Assembly: GCA_905250125.1 (NCBI GenBank)
Contig: CAJNOL010000020.1
Coordinates: 1-64,000, forward strand
DNA from: Rotaria sordida
Taxonomy: Eukaryota; Rotifera; Eurotatoria; Philodinida; Philodinidae
Reading direction: 5' to 3'
Length of the DNA: 64,000 nt
This document shows positions 14,705-28,072 of this stretch, piece by piece. The position numbers and the translations under genes are program-made. Position 1 is the first letter of the stretch, and each line of letters opens with the position of its first letter. Below the pieces are notes generated by a model. It made no database searches, was not told where the DNA came from, and saw nothing but the letters and a program-made list of their open reading frames with translations.

Positions 14705-15659
14705 GCACGAATACTAAATTCAACAGCTGGAGGTTAACGATGGCACTCTACCATCATTTTTCTTCTTTGCATGTCGACATCGATGATGTTGTTGATGATG
14801 ATCAGCATCTAAACATTTATCGATGACACGCACACATTTCACATGTTTCTTTTTGTTTAAACTATTTGAGTGAGTACTAACAGTTGGAATTTGAACATAT
14901 GTGTGAAACTTTGTTTACGGTACAACTGACTTCCTTTATGCTTGATTACATCGTCAATCAATCTAGATTTCTTTGTTTTCCTTTTTTTTTTTTTTTTTTT
15001 GATAAAAAAAGAATCATAGAGAATTTCCGGATTTACTCAAAGAAAATGAATCATATGTGTTAAATATAAACAAAAATAAAAGCAGGTGAAAGTTGATTTG
15101 ATACATATATATACAGACACATATATCTAACCATCTGCATTCTATTCATGATTATTCTATCTATTAAGAAGAAAGATCCTTTTGTCTATTCTATCCACTA
15201 AAGAGCATCATTTCCGTTATCATGTCTCCTGTTGCGTACTTCTATCATAAAGATTATAGAGAGAATAAAAAAGGTCACGCAAACACGTAGACTAGTTCAT
15301 ATTTTTCAAACTGATGATGTAGTCTGAATGCATGCGTGTGATTCACAGGGGACATTCTGGTATTTTAAATAGAATGCTTTCATTATTTCGAACTATTAAA
15401 AATAAGTATTAAATGAATCTATGATATAATCATTATTATTTTTCAATGATTAATATGATTTAATTTGGTCAAGATACTACTGACAGTTTTCTCTTGTTAT
15501 TATTCTCATGTTCTAGAATATAGACAAAGTATATATTTATATATATATATATTCATATATGCTAAAGTTTGTTGTCTTATTTGTGTACATATCTATTGAT
15601 ATACATTGGATCATTTATTTTATTCGACAGTTATGGTTTATGAGGCGGACAACAACAAA

Positions 15660-15680
15660 CATATATATATATATATATAG
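15660..15680. repeat. (TA)n microsatellite
   Basis: Uninterrupted TA run in the gene-free region. Confidence 0.8.
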
Positions 15681-15950
15681 AAAGATGTGTCCATATATAG
15701 ATATGATAGAAAACGAGATTTATAGACTCATAAAAATGTCATTTTACCAGATAGAACTAATCATTCTTGATAAGACATTAAAGATACATCTAACAACATA
15801 TTCTTTCAATCAATATGAATATAAAGATTCGATCTTCATTTTTATATTGACGTAAGATGGTTTCATTTTGTACTGTCGCATGCCATATGATTCTTTCTTA
15901 TTTTGTTATAACATCATCTTCATTATTATTGAGAAGATTATGGCTTCTTT

Positions 15951-15974
15951 TTCTCTCTCTCTCTCTCTCTCTCT
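15951..15974. repeat. (TC)n microsatellite
   Basis: Uninterrupted TC run, opposite in strand sense to the GA tract at 13487. Confidence 0.85.
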
Positions 15975-18652
15975 TCTTATGTCATTCACTTATGAAATAA
16001 GTTTGACAACTGGACATTCATCTAGACTATAGAAATAAAAAGAAAAGAATTATATTCGAATGGAATGACATAGTGGTGTGTTTTTGTTTTGTTTTATTTC
16101 AAGAGTCTAGTTTTATCTTTTTAAACAAAATCAAATGAAAGAAGGTCAAGTGGTAACTACTGTTTGATCATTCATGATATACATGTAACTGAACATACAC
16201 ATCTATATGTAGATGGAAGAATCTGCAAAGTATCATCGGCTTGCATTCAATGTAGTGATCAGAGAGAATGAGTTCGAGTATTCGAAATAGCTCAAGGCTA
16301 TGTGAAATCATTAGATTTTTCTTTTTTGAGTGAGAGACAGAGAAAGTTGACAATTAGCTTCTGTATTCATATATATATCGAGTATATGTCAATATTTGAT
16401 ACAGCGTCTCTCTTATTTTGCCTTTCGATAATGATCATATAGGGTACGATAATCTTTCGTATTGAATAAAGTCGTCGATGGCGGCAGCACTTGTACATTT
16501 AATTTCGACATAGCAAGAGAAGGGGAGAAAAGTAAATAAGACATCGAGTATGTTTGAACAGTTTAAGGTACTCGCCGAGATGATCGAAGGAGAGAGGAAA
16601 AAAAAACGACGCTCGACCGAGTATGATCCGTGTGAAAACAATGAATACAAGGATACCCTAGAAAAGTCAGTTTGATATAGAGATATAGAACAGCAAGGAT
16701 GTGTGTGGATTATGCAATATGATATGTACATGTTTACTAAAAAAAAAGAAAAAGTAAGTTCCTTCTTTTCTTCTTGAGATGAGTGAGTGAATCCCTAGAT
16801 GTTAACTAAAGTGAAAAAAAAAAGAAACTGATAAGATGATTGTGTCAAAAAACGCGTAAAGTAAATTGAAGGATTATATTTAATGAGAAAAAACTAAATT
16901 AAACTTTGCTTTTTTTTTTGTTCTCTTGTCTGATTATCCCAAGTGATGCATGAACATCAACGAGTATACTCGCACATTATAAGAATGATGATTTTTCTCT
17001 TTTTTTTTTGTTCATGAATGGTCAATAGTCATCTAGAGAATTACATTCAACACGTCTAGTGGTGCTGACCAGTTCTTTTTTTTTTGTTTGCTTGCACTCT
17101 CTTGTCATAATTATTCAAATAGTTCATATTTCTCGGCTCAACGCGGCGATAGATGTAACTGAACCAGTTTCTTTCTTTTTTTTTTTTTGTATTCGTGCCG
17201 GTTGAGACGGAAGGAAATCTGTTGTGTGACTTGACATAATTGTGATTTAGCATTCGTTTATGCTATGTGTCATCATTTCATTTATGTTTCTCTCTACATA
17301 TATATATATATTACGCTAGGACACGACAGTTTTTTTTTCTTGCTGTTAGTTGGTTGTTGAAGTATGCATTTACAATTAGCTGTTCATTCCCTTTCTTTGT
17401 GTCTGCCTGTCTGTCTGTCTGAACTTGAACATTATACTTGTCATGCGACAACGACTACGACAAGTACTTGTCCTATTCATATTCGAATTGATTACTAGTA
17501 AATTCTTTTTTTTTTCAAGTGTAGACATCGTGAAATATGAGTAGTAATAGTACTGACTAGTAAAGTCGAAATTAAATTGACTTTCACTTGCGTCATATAT
17601 TTGAAACAGAATAAGATCAAGTTTACAAACGTATGTTATTTTTTTCTTAAGCTAGATCGAGATATAGAATGCCGTTTCTTTCAATAAAATATATATATAT
17701 ATATAGATATAGATATAAACACATGATAAATTGAGGCATAGTGTCACGTCATCAATAAAGACGAAGTGTTGATCAAAATCGCACTTGCGTCATATATTGT
17801 ATATTGACACTTGGTTTTTTTTTGTGTACTGTTGTATTTGAACATCGACATGCCCCCATGACATATTAAATGGTCATTATGATGATGGTGGTTAGTCGCC
17901 GCCATCAGTAATAGTTATATGAGAATGAAAAAAAAAAAAAGAAAAAAAGGAAAATGAAGAGACGCTTGGTACGTTAGTTGAAGCGTGAACATCGTTTTTC
18001 TTTTCTTCTTTGACAGTTTTATTCAAGACATGGATCAACATGAATTGTTACAAAAGAAAGATGAACATGTGTTGACGATGCCACATATACACGTTCAATT
18101 TACCATACGGGCCACTAAGCACAGTATGTATACATAACCCTACCCGTAAGGCATGTCGTTGCGCATAGATCACATTCTTTTTTTTTTCTTTTCTCGCTAC
18201 CTATTCTTCTATTTAATAAAGCCTACCTGTAGGCAGTCGGTCATCGGTCGATGGAATGCTAATTAAAAATGAATCCCTTTTGCCCACTCGTTTCTTTTTC
18301 TTTTTTTTTTTTTCTTTTTTTTACTGTTATCTGCTTTATTCATAGACGACTATTCTCATTATGATGTTTATTTCTGTTAGAACAGTCGTGCACAGAATGA
18401 GCTTTGTTTTATTTTTTTGTTCTTCTTACTTATCTGTTCAATTTCAACAGCATGTTGTTTATTGTTCTCTATAGAATCTTCTGAATGCACGGCATGTCAT
18501 CGTCGTACACCTGATATTGATTTGCATATAGGACAATATTGTGTATGTCTGATTGCTGAACGATGACCTATTACCATAAATTAACACCGAATAGAAGACG
18601 AGTATGAACACATAAACAAATATAAGTCGCACCCACGTGTGACGACAATATA

Positions 18653-18671
18653 GATATATATATATATATAT
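18653..18671. repeat. (TA)n microsatellite
   Basis: TA run about 380 bases upstream of the lectin receptor start codon. Confidence 0.7.
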
Positions 18672-19052
18672 TAGAGAAATGATCAATTCATTCATTTATT
18701 ATTTTTTTTTCTTATATTTGTATTATACCGCAACAAAGATAGTCTAATATTGACATCGCATAAATTCGATCAATTGAATGCCATTGCACTTCTCTCTTTG
18801 ACATGTGTCAAAAAAAAGAAGATAGAAGAAGAGTATAAGCGGCATCGGCATTCCCGCTCTAAGGTCAAACACATATATACACGCATATATATATATATAT
18901 AGATCTGTGTGCGAGTGTATTACTATTATCTCTGTTTATGTTGTAGATCTTTTGAGAAGATGTCCTTCTTGTTTATCGAATGACAACAACAACGATAACA
19001 TATATATATTAATGACAAATTTTTGTACATAGAATCTCACCATTTTTTGACA

Positions 19053-21966
19053 ATGTTCTTTTTATTTATTCTTATCGGTATGTATTTTATTATAGATTAT
19101 CAATTCGATCTTATATATACATTTTTTTTTCTAGTTTTACCATTATTATCATATTCATCGTTATCTGATGAATGGCATTCAAAATCTCAATGTACTCAAA
19201 AAGAATTTGCTAATCATATGGATATTAATTGTAATTCTAATGAATTTATTCTAATTGGTTGGTCACATTATGGTACAAAAAAACCTACGGGAATACGTTC
19301 ATTAATAAAATCCGAACAACAACAACGGTATTATTTTACTTAAATATTGTTTTTCTTTTTTTTTTCGTTTATTAAATATTGTTAATACGATTAACAATTT
19401 TTTAGGTGTGAACCGTCTGAAAGTGATTGTATTATGGATTATACACATAAAATAGCTGAACTTTGTAATGGTGTATCAAAATGTGAAGTTATTCTCACAC
19501 AACAATTTATTCATAAATGTTCCGATGAAGCTACTTATTTATTTATATCTTATCAATGTATTAATAGTAAGTATTAAAAGAAAAACAACAAGATTTAATT
19601 TTTCACTGTTGTAATTCAAATAGAGAAAATAATTTTCAACAAAATAAAAATCATTATCAGATTCACAAAGACAGAAACTCCAGAAAATGCAAAATCCTAG
19701 TTTTTCTACACTTAGAATTTTGATAGGGTAAATTATCCTATACAAATTTTGTTGGAAACTATTTTCTCTATTTCTAACGCTTATGGCAATGCAAAAAAAA
19801 TTTTTTTTGTTGAATAATTTTAGTAATAAAATAAATATTATTTAGATTCAACTATTGTTGATGTATGCTCAAAACATAGTATGATATCATCAAATGGTCT
19901 TAATCTTATTAGTCCATTATTTCCTAATGAATATCCAAATAATGTTAATTGTACATGTAGAATTGAACCAGTAGAATTATATAAACAATCATTACCAATC
20001 CATATTGATGTTGAGGTATAATTAAAAAGATTGTATAGTGATTTTTTTGTTAATAGAATTTATTTATAAAAAAAATTTGAGTATATTTTATCGAGTTTAG
20101 AATCTAAGAATGTATATCTTGATGTTTTTATTCATCTTATTTTGTTTATTTAGAGTCTTTCGTTTAATTTACAAGATAATGATTATTTATCATCATCGAA
20201 ATCATTATCTTTATCAGGCACAATTCCATTTGGTGCTTCTCTATTCAATGAAAAAAATTCACTTCGTCTTACATTTACAACTGATGAAACATTAAGTCAA
20301 TCAGGATTTTGGATTCGTTTACATGGTATTTTATATTAAATTAAAATTTCTTAATTTTCATTCGTTTTTTTTCTATTATTTTTCTAATTCAGGTTATCAT
20401 CAATGTAATAATGATGAATATACACTTGGTTCGAAATGTATAAAAATCTTTCAACAAAAACAAACATGGAATAATGCACAAGAAAAATGTTTATCAATTG
20501 GTTCACATTTAATACATTTAAATGATATTGTTCAAGAAAAAAAATTAACATATTTTCTTTTAACAAATTATGAACAACAACAACAAACATCATTTTGGAT
20601 ATCTGATGAAAAACAAAATTATAATAGTAAGAAATAAATAAAAACAGTAAATATAGAAAATTTTTATTTATTTTAGTTCATTCATGGTGGCCATGGCGAT
20701 TATCATTAAATGAAGGCAAATGTGTTTTACGTATACAAGATGGTTGGATTAAAATACCTTGTGATGAACAACATGCATTTATATGTGAACGAGATATTAA
20801 TCGACAATCTATACCACTTACTGTTCGTTGTGGTAATGCTCAAGCACCATTATCTTCTACTATCATTACAACAACAACACCACCACCACCAACAACAACA
20901 ATTATCACTAGTACACGACGTCCAACTGTTTCGTTTATTCAACCTCCTATTGTACATGAAGAAATTCCATCACCAATTTATAAACCACATGATTTTGTTC
21001 CATCAATTACACCAGAACAAAATGAAACAAAAACAAATTCAATTGATCCAAGTAGATCATATATTTAAGAATTTGTTTTTTATTAATTAAGTTTTTTTTT
21101 TTTTGTAATTTTTAGATATTCTTGCAGCTATATTAGGTGGTATAGCATTAGCTATTTTTTCTATAAATATTATTGTTTGTTATATATGTAAAAGGTATAG
21201 ACAAAAGAAAAAATTTTTTTTTGTATATCAAAATACGTTTTCAACTTTTATTTTGTCTTGTCTTTATAGACGTACACAAAAATCATTAAAATGTAAAACA
21301 CCAATTGAATCTCAATCATCATTTACACATGAAGAATTACAACGTAGTCTTATGCAACATTTATATCATGAACAAACAAATACAATATCATCAACATCAA
21401 CATCATCATCAACTTCTAAACATTCACAATCAAAATCAAATGATACATCAACAACAACAACAGCTGCAGTAGCAGCAGCTAATGTTAATCTTCTTCAATT
21501 ATGTTCTCCATCACATCCAACAAATTCATCACAATCATTTATAACACGTTCAAATGCTCCTGCTACAGCATTATGTTTTCGTAATCCACATGCTGCTATA
21601 CATAGTAATAGTGATCCAGTTGATTATCATTTTTATGAAACAATACCATCAGAAAGTACAAATTATAATATATGTACTGCACATAGCGCTTTTAAGCCTG
21701 TTATTCAATCAAATTCACATACAATACGTCCATTTCTTCCACGAACAAATATTTTTTATCATGCACCGGGCTCTACAAAACAGTCTTATGAAACAACATC
21801 ATCAACTTCAGCCGTTTTAATGCCTGTATGTTGCCATCATCATCATTTATCACAGTGTTCAACAGGAACATTAAGACAACATATATCTCCACGTTTAATT
21901 CCACCGCCACCACCACCAATCACTGCAGATGAACAGACTTATATGGGTTCAGAAAGTATCGTATAA
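19053..21966 (+). CDS. SUEL-CUB-C-type lectin transmembrane receptor
   Basis: Nine exons: 19053-19077, 19135-19327, 19406-19566, 19846-20015, 20154-20325, 20393-20626, 20677-21051, 21116-21194 and 21270-21966. They join in frame to 701 residues. Domains in order: signal peptide (MFFLFILIVLPLL); SUEL/galactose-binding lectin domain (about 20-127; cysteines in CEPSESDC and CNGVSKCEV, ending YLFISYQC); CUB domain (about 128-241; SPLFPNEYPNNVNCTC); C-type lectin domain (about 242-355; TWNNAQEKC, then IPCDEQHAFICERD); a Thr/Pro linker likely O-glycosylated; one membrane span (about 446-468; ILAAILGGIALAIF); a 230-residue Ser/Thr-rich cytoplasmic tail ending ESIV, a class I PDZ-ligand pattern. These domains bind sugars or glycoproteins outside the cell, so a cell-surface recognition or adhesion receptor is likely (inference). 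SUEL plus one span recalls EVA-1, but EVA-1 lacks CUB and C-type domains. Calcium-binding residues of the C-type domain (EPN/QPD-WND) are not evident, so calcium-dependent sugar binding is doubtful. Confidence 0.85.
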
Positions 21967-22200
21967 AAAAAATGTTTTGTTTTTTTTTTCTTTTTGTGTC
22001 AATATTACGGTGTTGTCAGATGATTTTAATAAACAAATTAAAATAACAGATCAGAATCACTCGCGAGTTGTATTCATTTTCTTTTATAATTGTACTTTCT
22101 TTTTGTTGTTGTTTTTTTTTTTGCTAATAATTGCTCTCTTCTTTTTTCCCCTTCTTTTGCGTTTATTCTCTATTTTTGTTACCGGTCCCATGTCCTCTGC

Positions 22201-22206
22201 AATAAA
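22201..22206 (+). terminator. poly(A) signal of the lectin receptor gene
   Basis: AATAAA about 235 bases after the stop codon, the first good signal downstream of the gene. Confidence 0.55.
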
Positions 22207-23840
22207 GATTATTAATCACTCATCTTCTTTCTTTGGTTTTTTTCACTAATGAATTAGTTATTTTAAAAGAAGAATTGAATTAGATTTTATTTTCGATGTG
22301 TAAGTATGTAAATTAAAACTTCACGAACGCAAACATCTATTTTTAGGAGCATAGACACATTGTACAAAAAAACCCACAAAATCCGAGAGGGCCAATCGGA
22401 TCTTGAGAATCGCGCTTCCACCAGAATCCATCGGGTTCGAAAATTTTGAACCCAATAGGCTTTAGTAGCGATGCTAGATAGAACATTGATATTTTTCTTA
22501 ATTTCTTTGAATTAAATACGCATGGAAATTGTTTTATGTTAGTAATAGAAAACTGTTCAATATGCATCAGAGTCGATAAGAATGTAGAGATGGTGACAAT
22601 AGTTTGATTCTAGTAAATACATTTTTATTAAAAACCAAATAGTTTATATATCAGAATATTTGTAATTTAGTATTATATCTAAGTAGTTCGATGGGTGTAC
22701 TATTATTATTTAAAATCATTTGTGATCGGAGATCAATTTGTGCAAAAATTGATTTCGAACGTGCAATTAATTTAGAATCTCTTTTCAAATTTTCTTCGTA
22801 CATCTGTTTATTCATGCTCTTAAAAATCAGTTATTGATAAGTTTTCAATTCAAATATTCCATAATGACAACGTCTGATAATTAGTAATAAGCAGCAAACT
22901 AGTCCAATCTCCCGATGAATGAGAATGATGGCAATTAGAATATTGTTTTGACATATCGAAAAACTTTCTACTGACAACTATAATTATCCCTATTGATCGA
23001 TAACAAATTTTACTTCTACAATAAACTTTATTCATTATACAAAAATTAATATTCCTAATACATAAAAGAACATAATAAAAAACAACATGTAGTAAAAGTA
23101 TCACATCATGATGATCAGCAAATCATGGTAAATTATATCGACTGTAAAGATTTTATTAGTTATTGAAGATTTCAACGAGAAATTTCAAACTCTAGCAATT
23201 TTAGATATCAATAGATGGTTCAAACATATACAAGTTCGACTAAAATTTCTCGTCTCATTTGAGTAATCAATTCATTTTCTTAAAATCATATATCGTATTC
23301 ATTTTGAATACAAATTTTATTCACATAGAAATGTTTTTAGTACTACAAAAATGTAACACTATATTTATTACATCGAACAATATAAAACTTAATCAATTAT
23401 CTTAAAAGTAAAGTGAATGAAATAAGTCTTGTTTATATATTAGCAATGATTAATCAATCATAAATGCAAATTTTTATTTCGATAGTAAATATTTTATGTT
23501 TTGTAAGATAATGCTTATTTTTTGTTAGGAAAAAAAAACATTCATTAAAATGTTTTGATATTTTCAAATTTTTGCTTAGAGTAATTCTATTTACAAGAAA
23601 ATCATTTCTACAATGTATTTCTTTATCATTTCAATTGAATGTATCTTAAATTTCGGTATAAATATATAAAATACTTCATGAAAAAATATATTATAGAAGA
23701 ATATAATAATATTTAAAGATCTTTCAAAAATAAAAAAAAATTCTCGACTGAAAAAGAAAGTCCTTTAATAATATGATTCAGGAAAACTTTGACTAGATTT
23801 TTCTTTCAAATAATACATTTTATTCATTATAATTTCTTGT
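22207..23840. other. intergenic, no supported gene
   Basis: AT-rich and mostly featureless. A short GC-richer patch at about 22370-22460 stands out and may be a transposon scrap, but I cannot assign it. Confidence 0.4.
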
Positions 23841-24835
23841 TTAATGTCCATTTTGTGACGATAAATTTGGCCAAGCTTCATCATGGTCCGCTTGCCTTCT
23901 TATATTTTCTACTCGATTAGCCATGGTACCAAGTCGTTTTTGTATTTGATTATTTTGTTGATTAAATTGTTGACAAACTGTTGTAAGATCTTTAAAGATT
24001 GATAATAATTGATCAACATCAGTATTTTTTGAAGAAGTTTTTAATGATGATAAACGTGCATTCCATTTCTTTTCAAAGGCATTTATCATTGTTTGAAGTT
24101 CCCTAATTATACAAAATTAAAAAGAAAAGAGAAATATATCACCGAAATTTTATTTCATTGAACTTACATTTCTTGTATATCAATTAATTCCTTGACCCGT
24201 TCTTCAGTCAAGAAATTTTGAGTTTGTTTAATCGAAGAATTTCGAGGTTGTTTGTTTGAAGTATTTTGAATAGTTTCAGAAGCAGGAGGTTGTTCATTTT
24301 GATTTGAATGATTGATTAATGACCAATAAGGTTGAATAGGACGTCGTTGACCATCAATAAGAATATATTTATCATTGAGAATTTTTGTCATTAAAGAATC
24401 AGATTTAAAATCCAATCGAATAATATCAACTGGTTTGTTATCTTTATCATGAAATCGAAAAATATTTTCGATACCCAAATAATTATGTCTCAAGTCTTGT
24501 AATAATTCTGTACATTTCTGATTCTTTGGAACTTGTAAAGCAATTAACGAACGTGTTGATGATTGAATCGAATATTGTTGCTTACCAAAGAGAATATAAT
24601 CATATTTGAGAAATTGTTGAGCAAAATCAACCGATTTTAAATCAATTCTAATTGCATCTATTAAGTTTTCATTGTTATCTTGAAAATCAAGTCGAGAGAC
24701 GTTTTTAACACCAATATATTTTTCTTTCAAAGTTTGTAATAATTTTTTTTCGTCTTCATCGGATGGAATATGTGAGAAAACCAATGATTGTGTTGTTATT
24801 TGTGTTGATAGAGGAGACTGATGCTTCGAAGACAT
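23841..24835 (-). CDS. protein with two RRM-like repeats and a coiled coil
   Basis: Two exons (24835-24168 and 24102-23841) join in frame to 309 residues. The N-terminal half holds two homologous repeats of about 80 residues with beta-alpha-beta-beta-alpha-beta spacing: repeat 1 (about 13-92) has KYIGVKNVSRLDF, DAIRIDLKS and YDYILFGKQQYSIQ; repeat 2 (about 93-175) has NYLGIENIFRF, DIIRLDFKS and DKYILIDGQRRPIQ. Then comes a Gln/Asn/Ser-rich linker and a C-terminal helical, probably coiled-coil segment (MINAFEKKWNARL, ending SSQNGH). The repeats resemble the RRM-like part of ORF1 proteins from non-LTR retrotransposons. No CCHC zinc knuckle and no adjoining reverse transcriptase are present, so it is either a domesticated host gene or an isolated ORF1-like gene. 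RNA binding is inferred from fold only. Confidence 0.65.
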
Positions 24836-27409
24836 TGTATCTAAGAAATGTAACTTTTGTAATATGTGTTTTTGTTTAAATACTTTTTCAAACCGAACAA
24901 CTTACACAATAGTAGTGTAAAAATATGACTAAGAGTATGAGTAATAGAATACTTCCTATGTTATCAACGAAATAATGAAAATGATGCAATACTAAGGTGT
25001 ACTCCATTCATATGTCGGTGAAGAAAAGGAAAGAAAAAGAATTGCACCATTTCTATGCTCGAACAACATAAGTATATGTTTGTAGATGTAGTAAAATCGG
25101 ACAAGCCGCGATTTCGGGTCTTATTCCGTTTGAGCCTGAAGCATACTTGGACCATGGAATGACCAACTTTCGGGAAGGTTGTTCCTAGACACGAAATCAA
25201 ATCGATACTTGTCCTCTTTTTTCTCTCATATTTGTTTTTTTTTGATAAATTCTGTTTGTTACATGTCATGATGTTTTTCTTTCATATCGTTGACACTATA
25301 GGATATTGTCTTGTTATTTATTTTCATTTCTCATCTATCACGTGTTTATTCGCATGGATTTTTCCGTTGTTGACGTCAACACATATATATAGTCATGGGT
25401 TTTTTCCAAACAGATGTATAGAAATGAGATTTACATTTTGATAAAGTTTTTTTTTCTATGACATTATTGTCTCAATGATACATATTATACATGAATTAAG
25501 GATGAACGAAATTCTTCAAATAAACGAATGCTTGTGAAAATGTTCTGTATTATTACTATTATTAAATATCGTTCAAATAGGAAGTAAATTATAGCATAAG
25601 AAGATGAGAATTTTTCAAGAAAGTCTATTGATTGCATTAATAATTAACAATAGATAATAATAGTATGAGAAAATGCAGTATTACATCAATAATAATCTTT
25701 TTTTTTGTTTTACTGACAACAAACGAACATTTCGGTTTCTTGCTTTGATCATTTTCAAATTTTGATTTGATAAAATGCTTTTGTAACAGTTAGACTATCA
25801 AACAAGATTTTATTTAATCGAGGAAGTAGGTGCGGGTGTCGTATACCCTACCCGATTATCATGATAAGAGAACTTAACGAGGCAGCTGATTAATTGCTGT
25901 ACTGGTTGTATGTAATTATAAGAAAAATGGTTTTTTTTGTAACATATGAGTATGGTAAAAGAGTATGATTTTCAATCGTCATCTGAAGAAGTAAGAATAT
26001 TTGTTTTTCTTGCACGCAAATGGAAAAATCACTGATAAAAGTTTCTGAGTGAGTTTAGAAGATTCATCTAAAAACGATGATGCATAATCACATCTAATCT
26101 AATGACGAATAGAACACATTATGAATCACAATTGATAAACGAAACTACACTATCTATGTTCTGGTTTATTCAGCATTTGTGAATGCTTGAAGAATTTAGG
26201 TGTCATCAATCTGTTGGTACGATAAGATTCTTTTTCGTTTGAAATATTCCATAAGAATGATATAATTCACAGATAAAAGTAGTAGGAAGAAACCATAATT
26301 ATGTTCGAACAGATTGTGCATGTGAATAGTGCTTGCTGAGTATCAACTATCGTTCTGATCAGTAAATACCGAAATGTGGAGGTATATGTGGTTGGTAGAT
26401 GTGTATGTGAGTGAAGAGAAGATTAATATCTACATCTTTTCAATAAATGTGATCAATAGGCGTTGATATCGTTTCATATTGAACTAGTTTCAGAATTTAG
26501 CATCTGAACTCATGTAACGATAATTCAAATTGTTTTGTCATGAAATACGTATTATCGATGATCTCGCATCTTTGCCTAGCTTAACCGTACATCTTTGATA
26601 ATAGGTTCGACTGTATCGTTTCTGCTCATCAAAGCATCTGAAAGTTGTATTTTGAATATCAAAGCTGTGATCCATAACATACACTGCTGAGCAACTTATC
26701 ACTTAATCAATGAAATATGGTATTTCATTTTTCGAAGTGATAATGGATATCACTCTCGAACGATGTCAATTCATACAATGAAATGATGTTATTAATCTCT
26801 CTCGAGTTGACAAGTATGGAGAATCAGTTGAATTCATGTGAAACCAAATATACTTTTGCATCATTTAGATGAATAGTAGCATTTTGATAAAATAGGACTT
26901 GTTCAAAGTATCTGGACGATTTTACTACGAAAAAAAAACAAACTTACTTTATGTTTTCTCAAAAGAAGAACCCTTGAAACAGTGTAGCAGACACACATGA
27001 TAAAGTACATCGTCATTATGCTAATCTGCCAAAGAATGGTTGACTCATCACGTAGTGACTGTAGACTAGGAACGAACACTTGAAAGGGAAAAAACACTAT
27101 GGTGCACTTACCTAGATCTAATTCTATGTCAAAGCCTTTTTGTAGACGAATTTAGGCCACTGAGACACGATTGTAGTAATTTCACTATAAGATATTGTTT
27201 TTTTCTCTTACGTTCTCTTCTATAATATTCAGATTGAATTGAAGCGTGACATAATTACACGTCATTTTTCGATAAACAATACATACACTCGTGAGGATAA
27301 TTTCCAATCGATCACGTCAACAAATGGTTATAAGCTAGTGTTAGTAATTACAGATCATACACATCGAAAGTGAGATTTAGACTGCTAATTTTCTGCTGCT
27401 TTTAACAAA
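24836..27409. other. intergenic, no supported gene
   Basis: No gene recognised. A moderately GC-rich patch at about 25080-25200 is open on minus for some 100 codons, but it is low-complexity at both ends and matches no family I know. Confidence 0.4.
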
Positions 27410-28072
27410 ATGAACCAAATACTTGGATGTGGCGCATTTCTAATCGTATCAGCTATCATATGCATCATAGCAGGCTTAATCGTAACTGCTAATTACATGG
27501 AAGAACGACAATCACGTGCTCTTTTTACAAAAACAACTTGTCTTCTACTCAACTACACATTAATCCAGAAGCATTTCTGCAGAAATGCATGTTATATGTA
27601 TTCTTGTTCATACAACGAATGCTTTAGTGAACATTTTACTATATCCTATCCTATTTCGGATGGGACGATTATAACTAGCGATTTTACAAGTTACGACAAA
27701 AGCACAATACATGAGCAAACAAATGTATGAACTCTTGGTTTGTTTTTTTGTGTTACTGAAATAATCTTTTCATTTTTATAGATCGGTAGTCGTTACTTGT
27801 GTTTCTATCGATTAGCTCACGTCACTTCTGTTGTCTGGGATCTACCTAGTGGAAAATCTTATCTTATAGCATTGTGGATAAGTTTTGGAATCGCTGGTTT
27901 TCTCCTTCTTTTGCTGTTGATTATTGTCGCCATCTCATTTGTCAGGAAACCCCACGAGAACTGCCATTGTTCATGTGTATCAAGATTTGTGGAATTTGGC
28001 AAAAGTATCTGTTTTCGAATACAAATTCTGAATGATACCGGACCAGCATTCATGAAGAGTTCCGATGTATGA
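27410..28072 (+). CDS. two-span membrane protein, BK beta-subunit-like topology (copy 1)
   Basis: Two exons (27410-27724 and 27782-28072) join in frame to 201 residues. An N-terminal membrane span (about 9-30; FLIVSAIICIIAGLIV) is followed by a Cys-rich loop with TTCLLLNYT, NACYMYSCSYNEC and YLCFYR, then a second span (about 131-155; ALWISFGIAGFLLLLLLII) and a basic, Cys-containing tail. The plan (short N-terminus, span, Cys-rich extracellular loop ending in CFY, span) is that of calcium-activated potassium-channel beta subunits (KCNMB), which tune BK channel gating at the plasma membrane. This is similarity of layout plus a few loop residues, not proven homology. It is a clear paralogue of the next gene, with the intron at the same place. 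Confidence 0.7.

Larger units (their letters stand above)
7346..19052. other. long gene-free, T-tract-rich region
   Basis: About 11.7 kb with no coding exon I can support; all open frames are short and low-complexity. The plus strand carries many runs of eight or more T (for example near 8997, 9850, 11826, 12105, 13920, 14981, 17170, 18300) and far fewer A runs of that length. Simple repeats are frequent. The skew would suit a long intron or 5' leader of the plus-strand lectin gene that follows, or a non-coding RNA locus. Nothing proves transcription. Confidence 0.5.

Noticed and set aside
22343-22567. Open minus-strand frame in a GC-richer patch
   Set aside because: Short, no splice partners and no family resemblance; possibly a transposon scrap.
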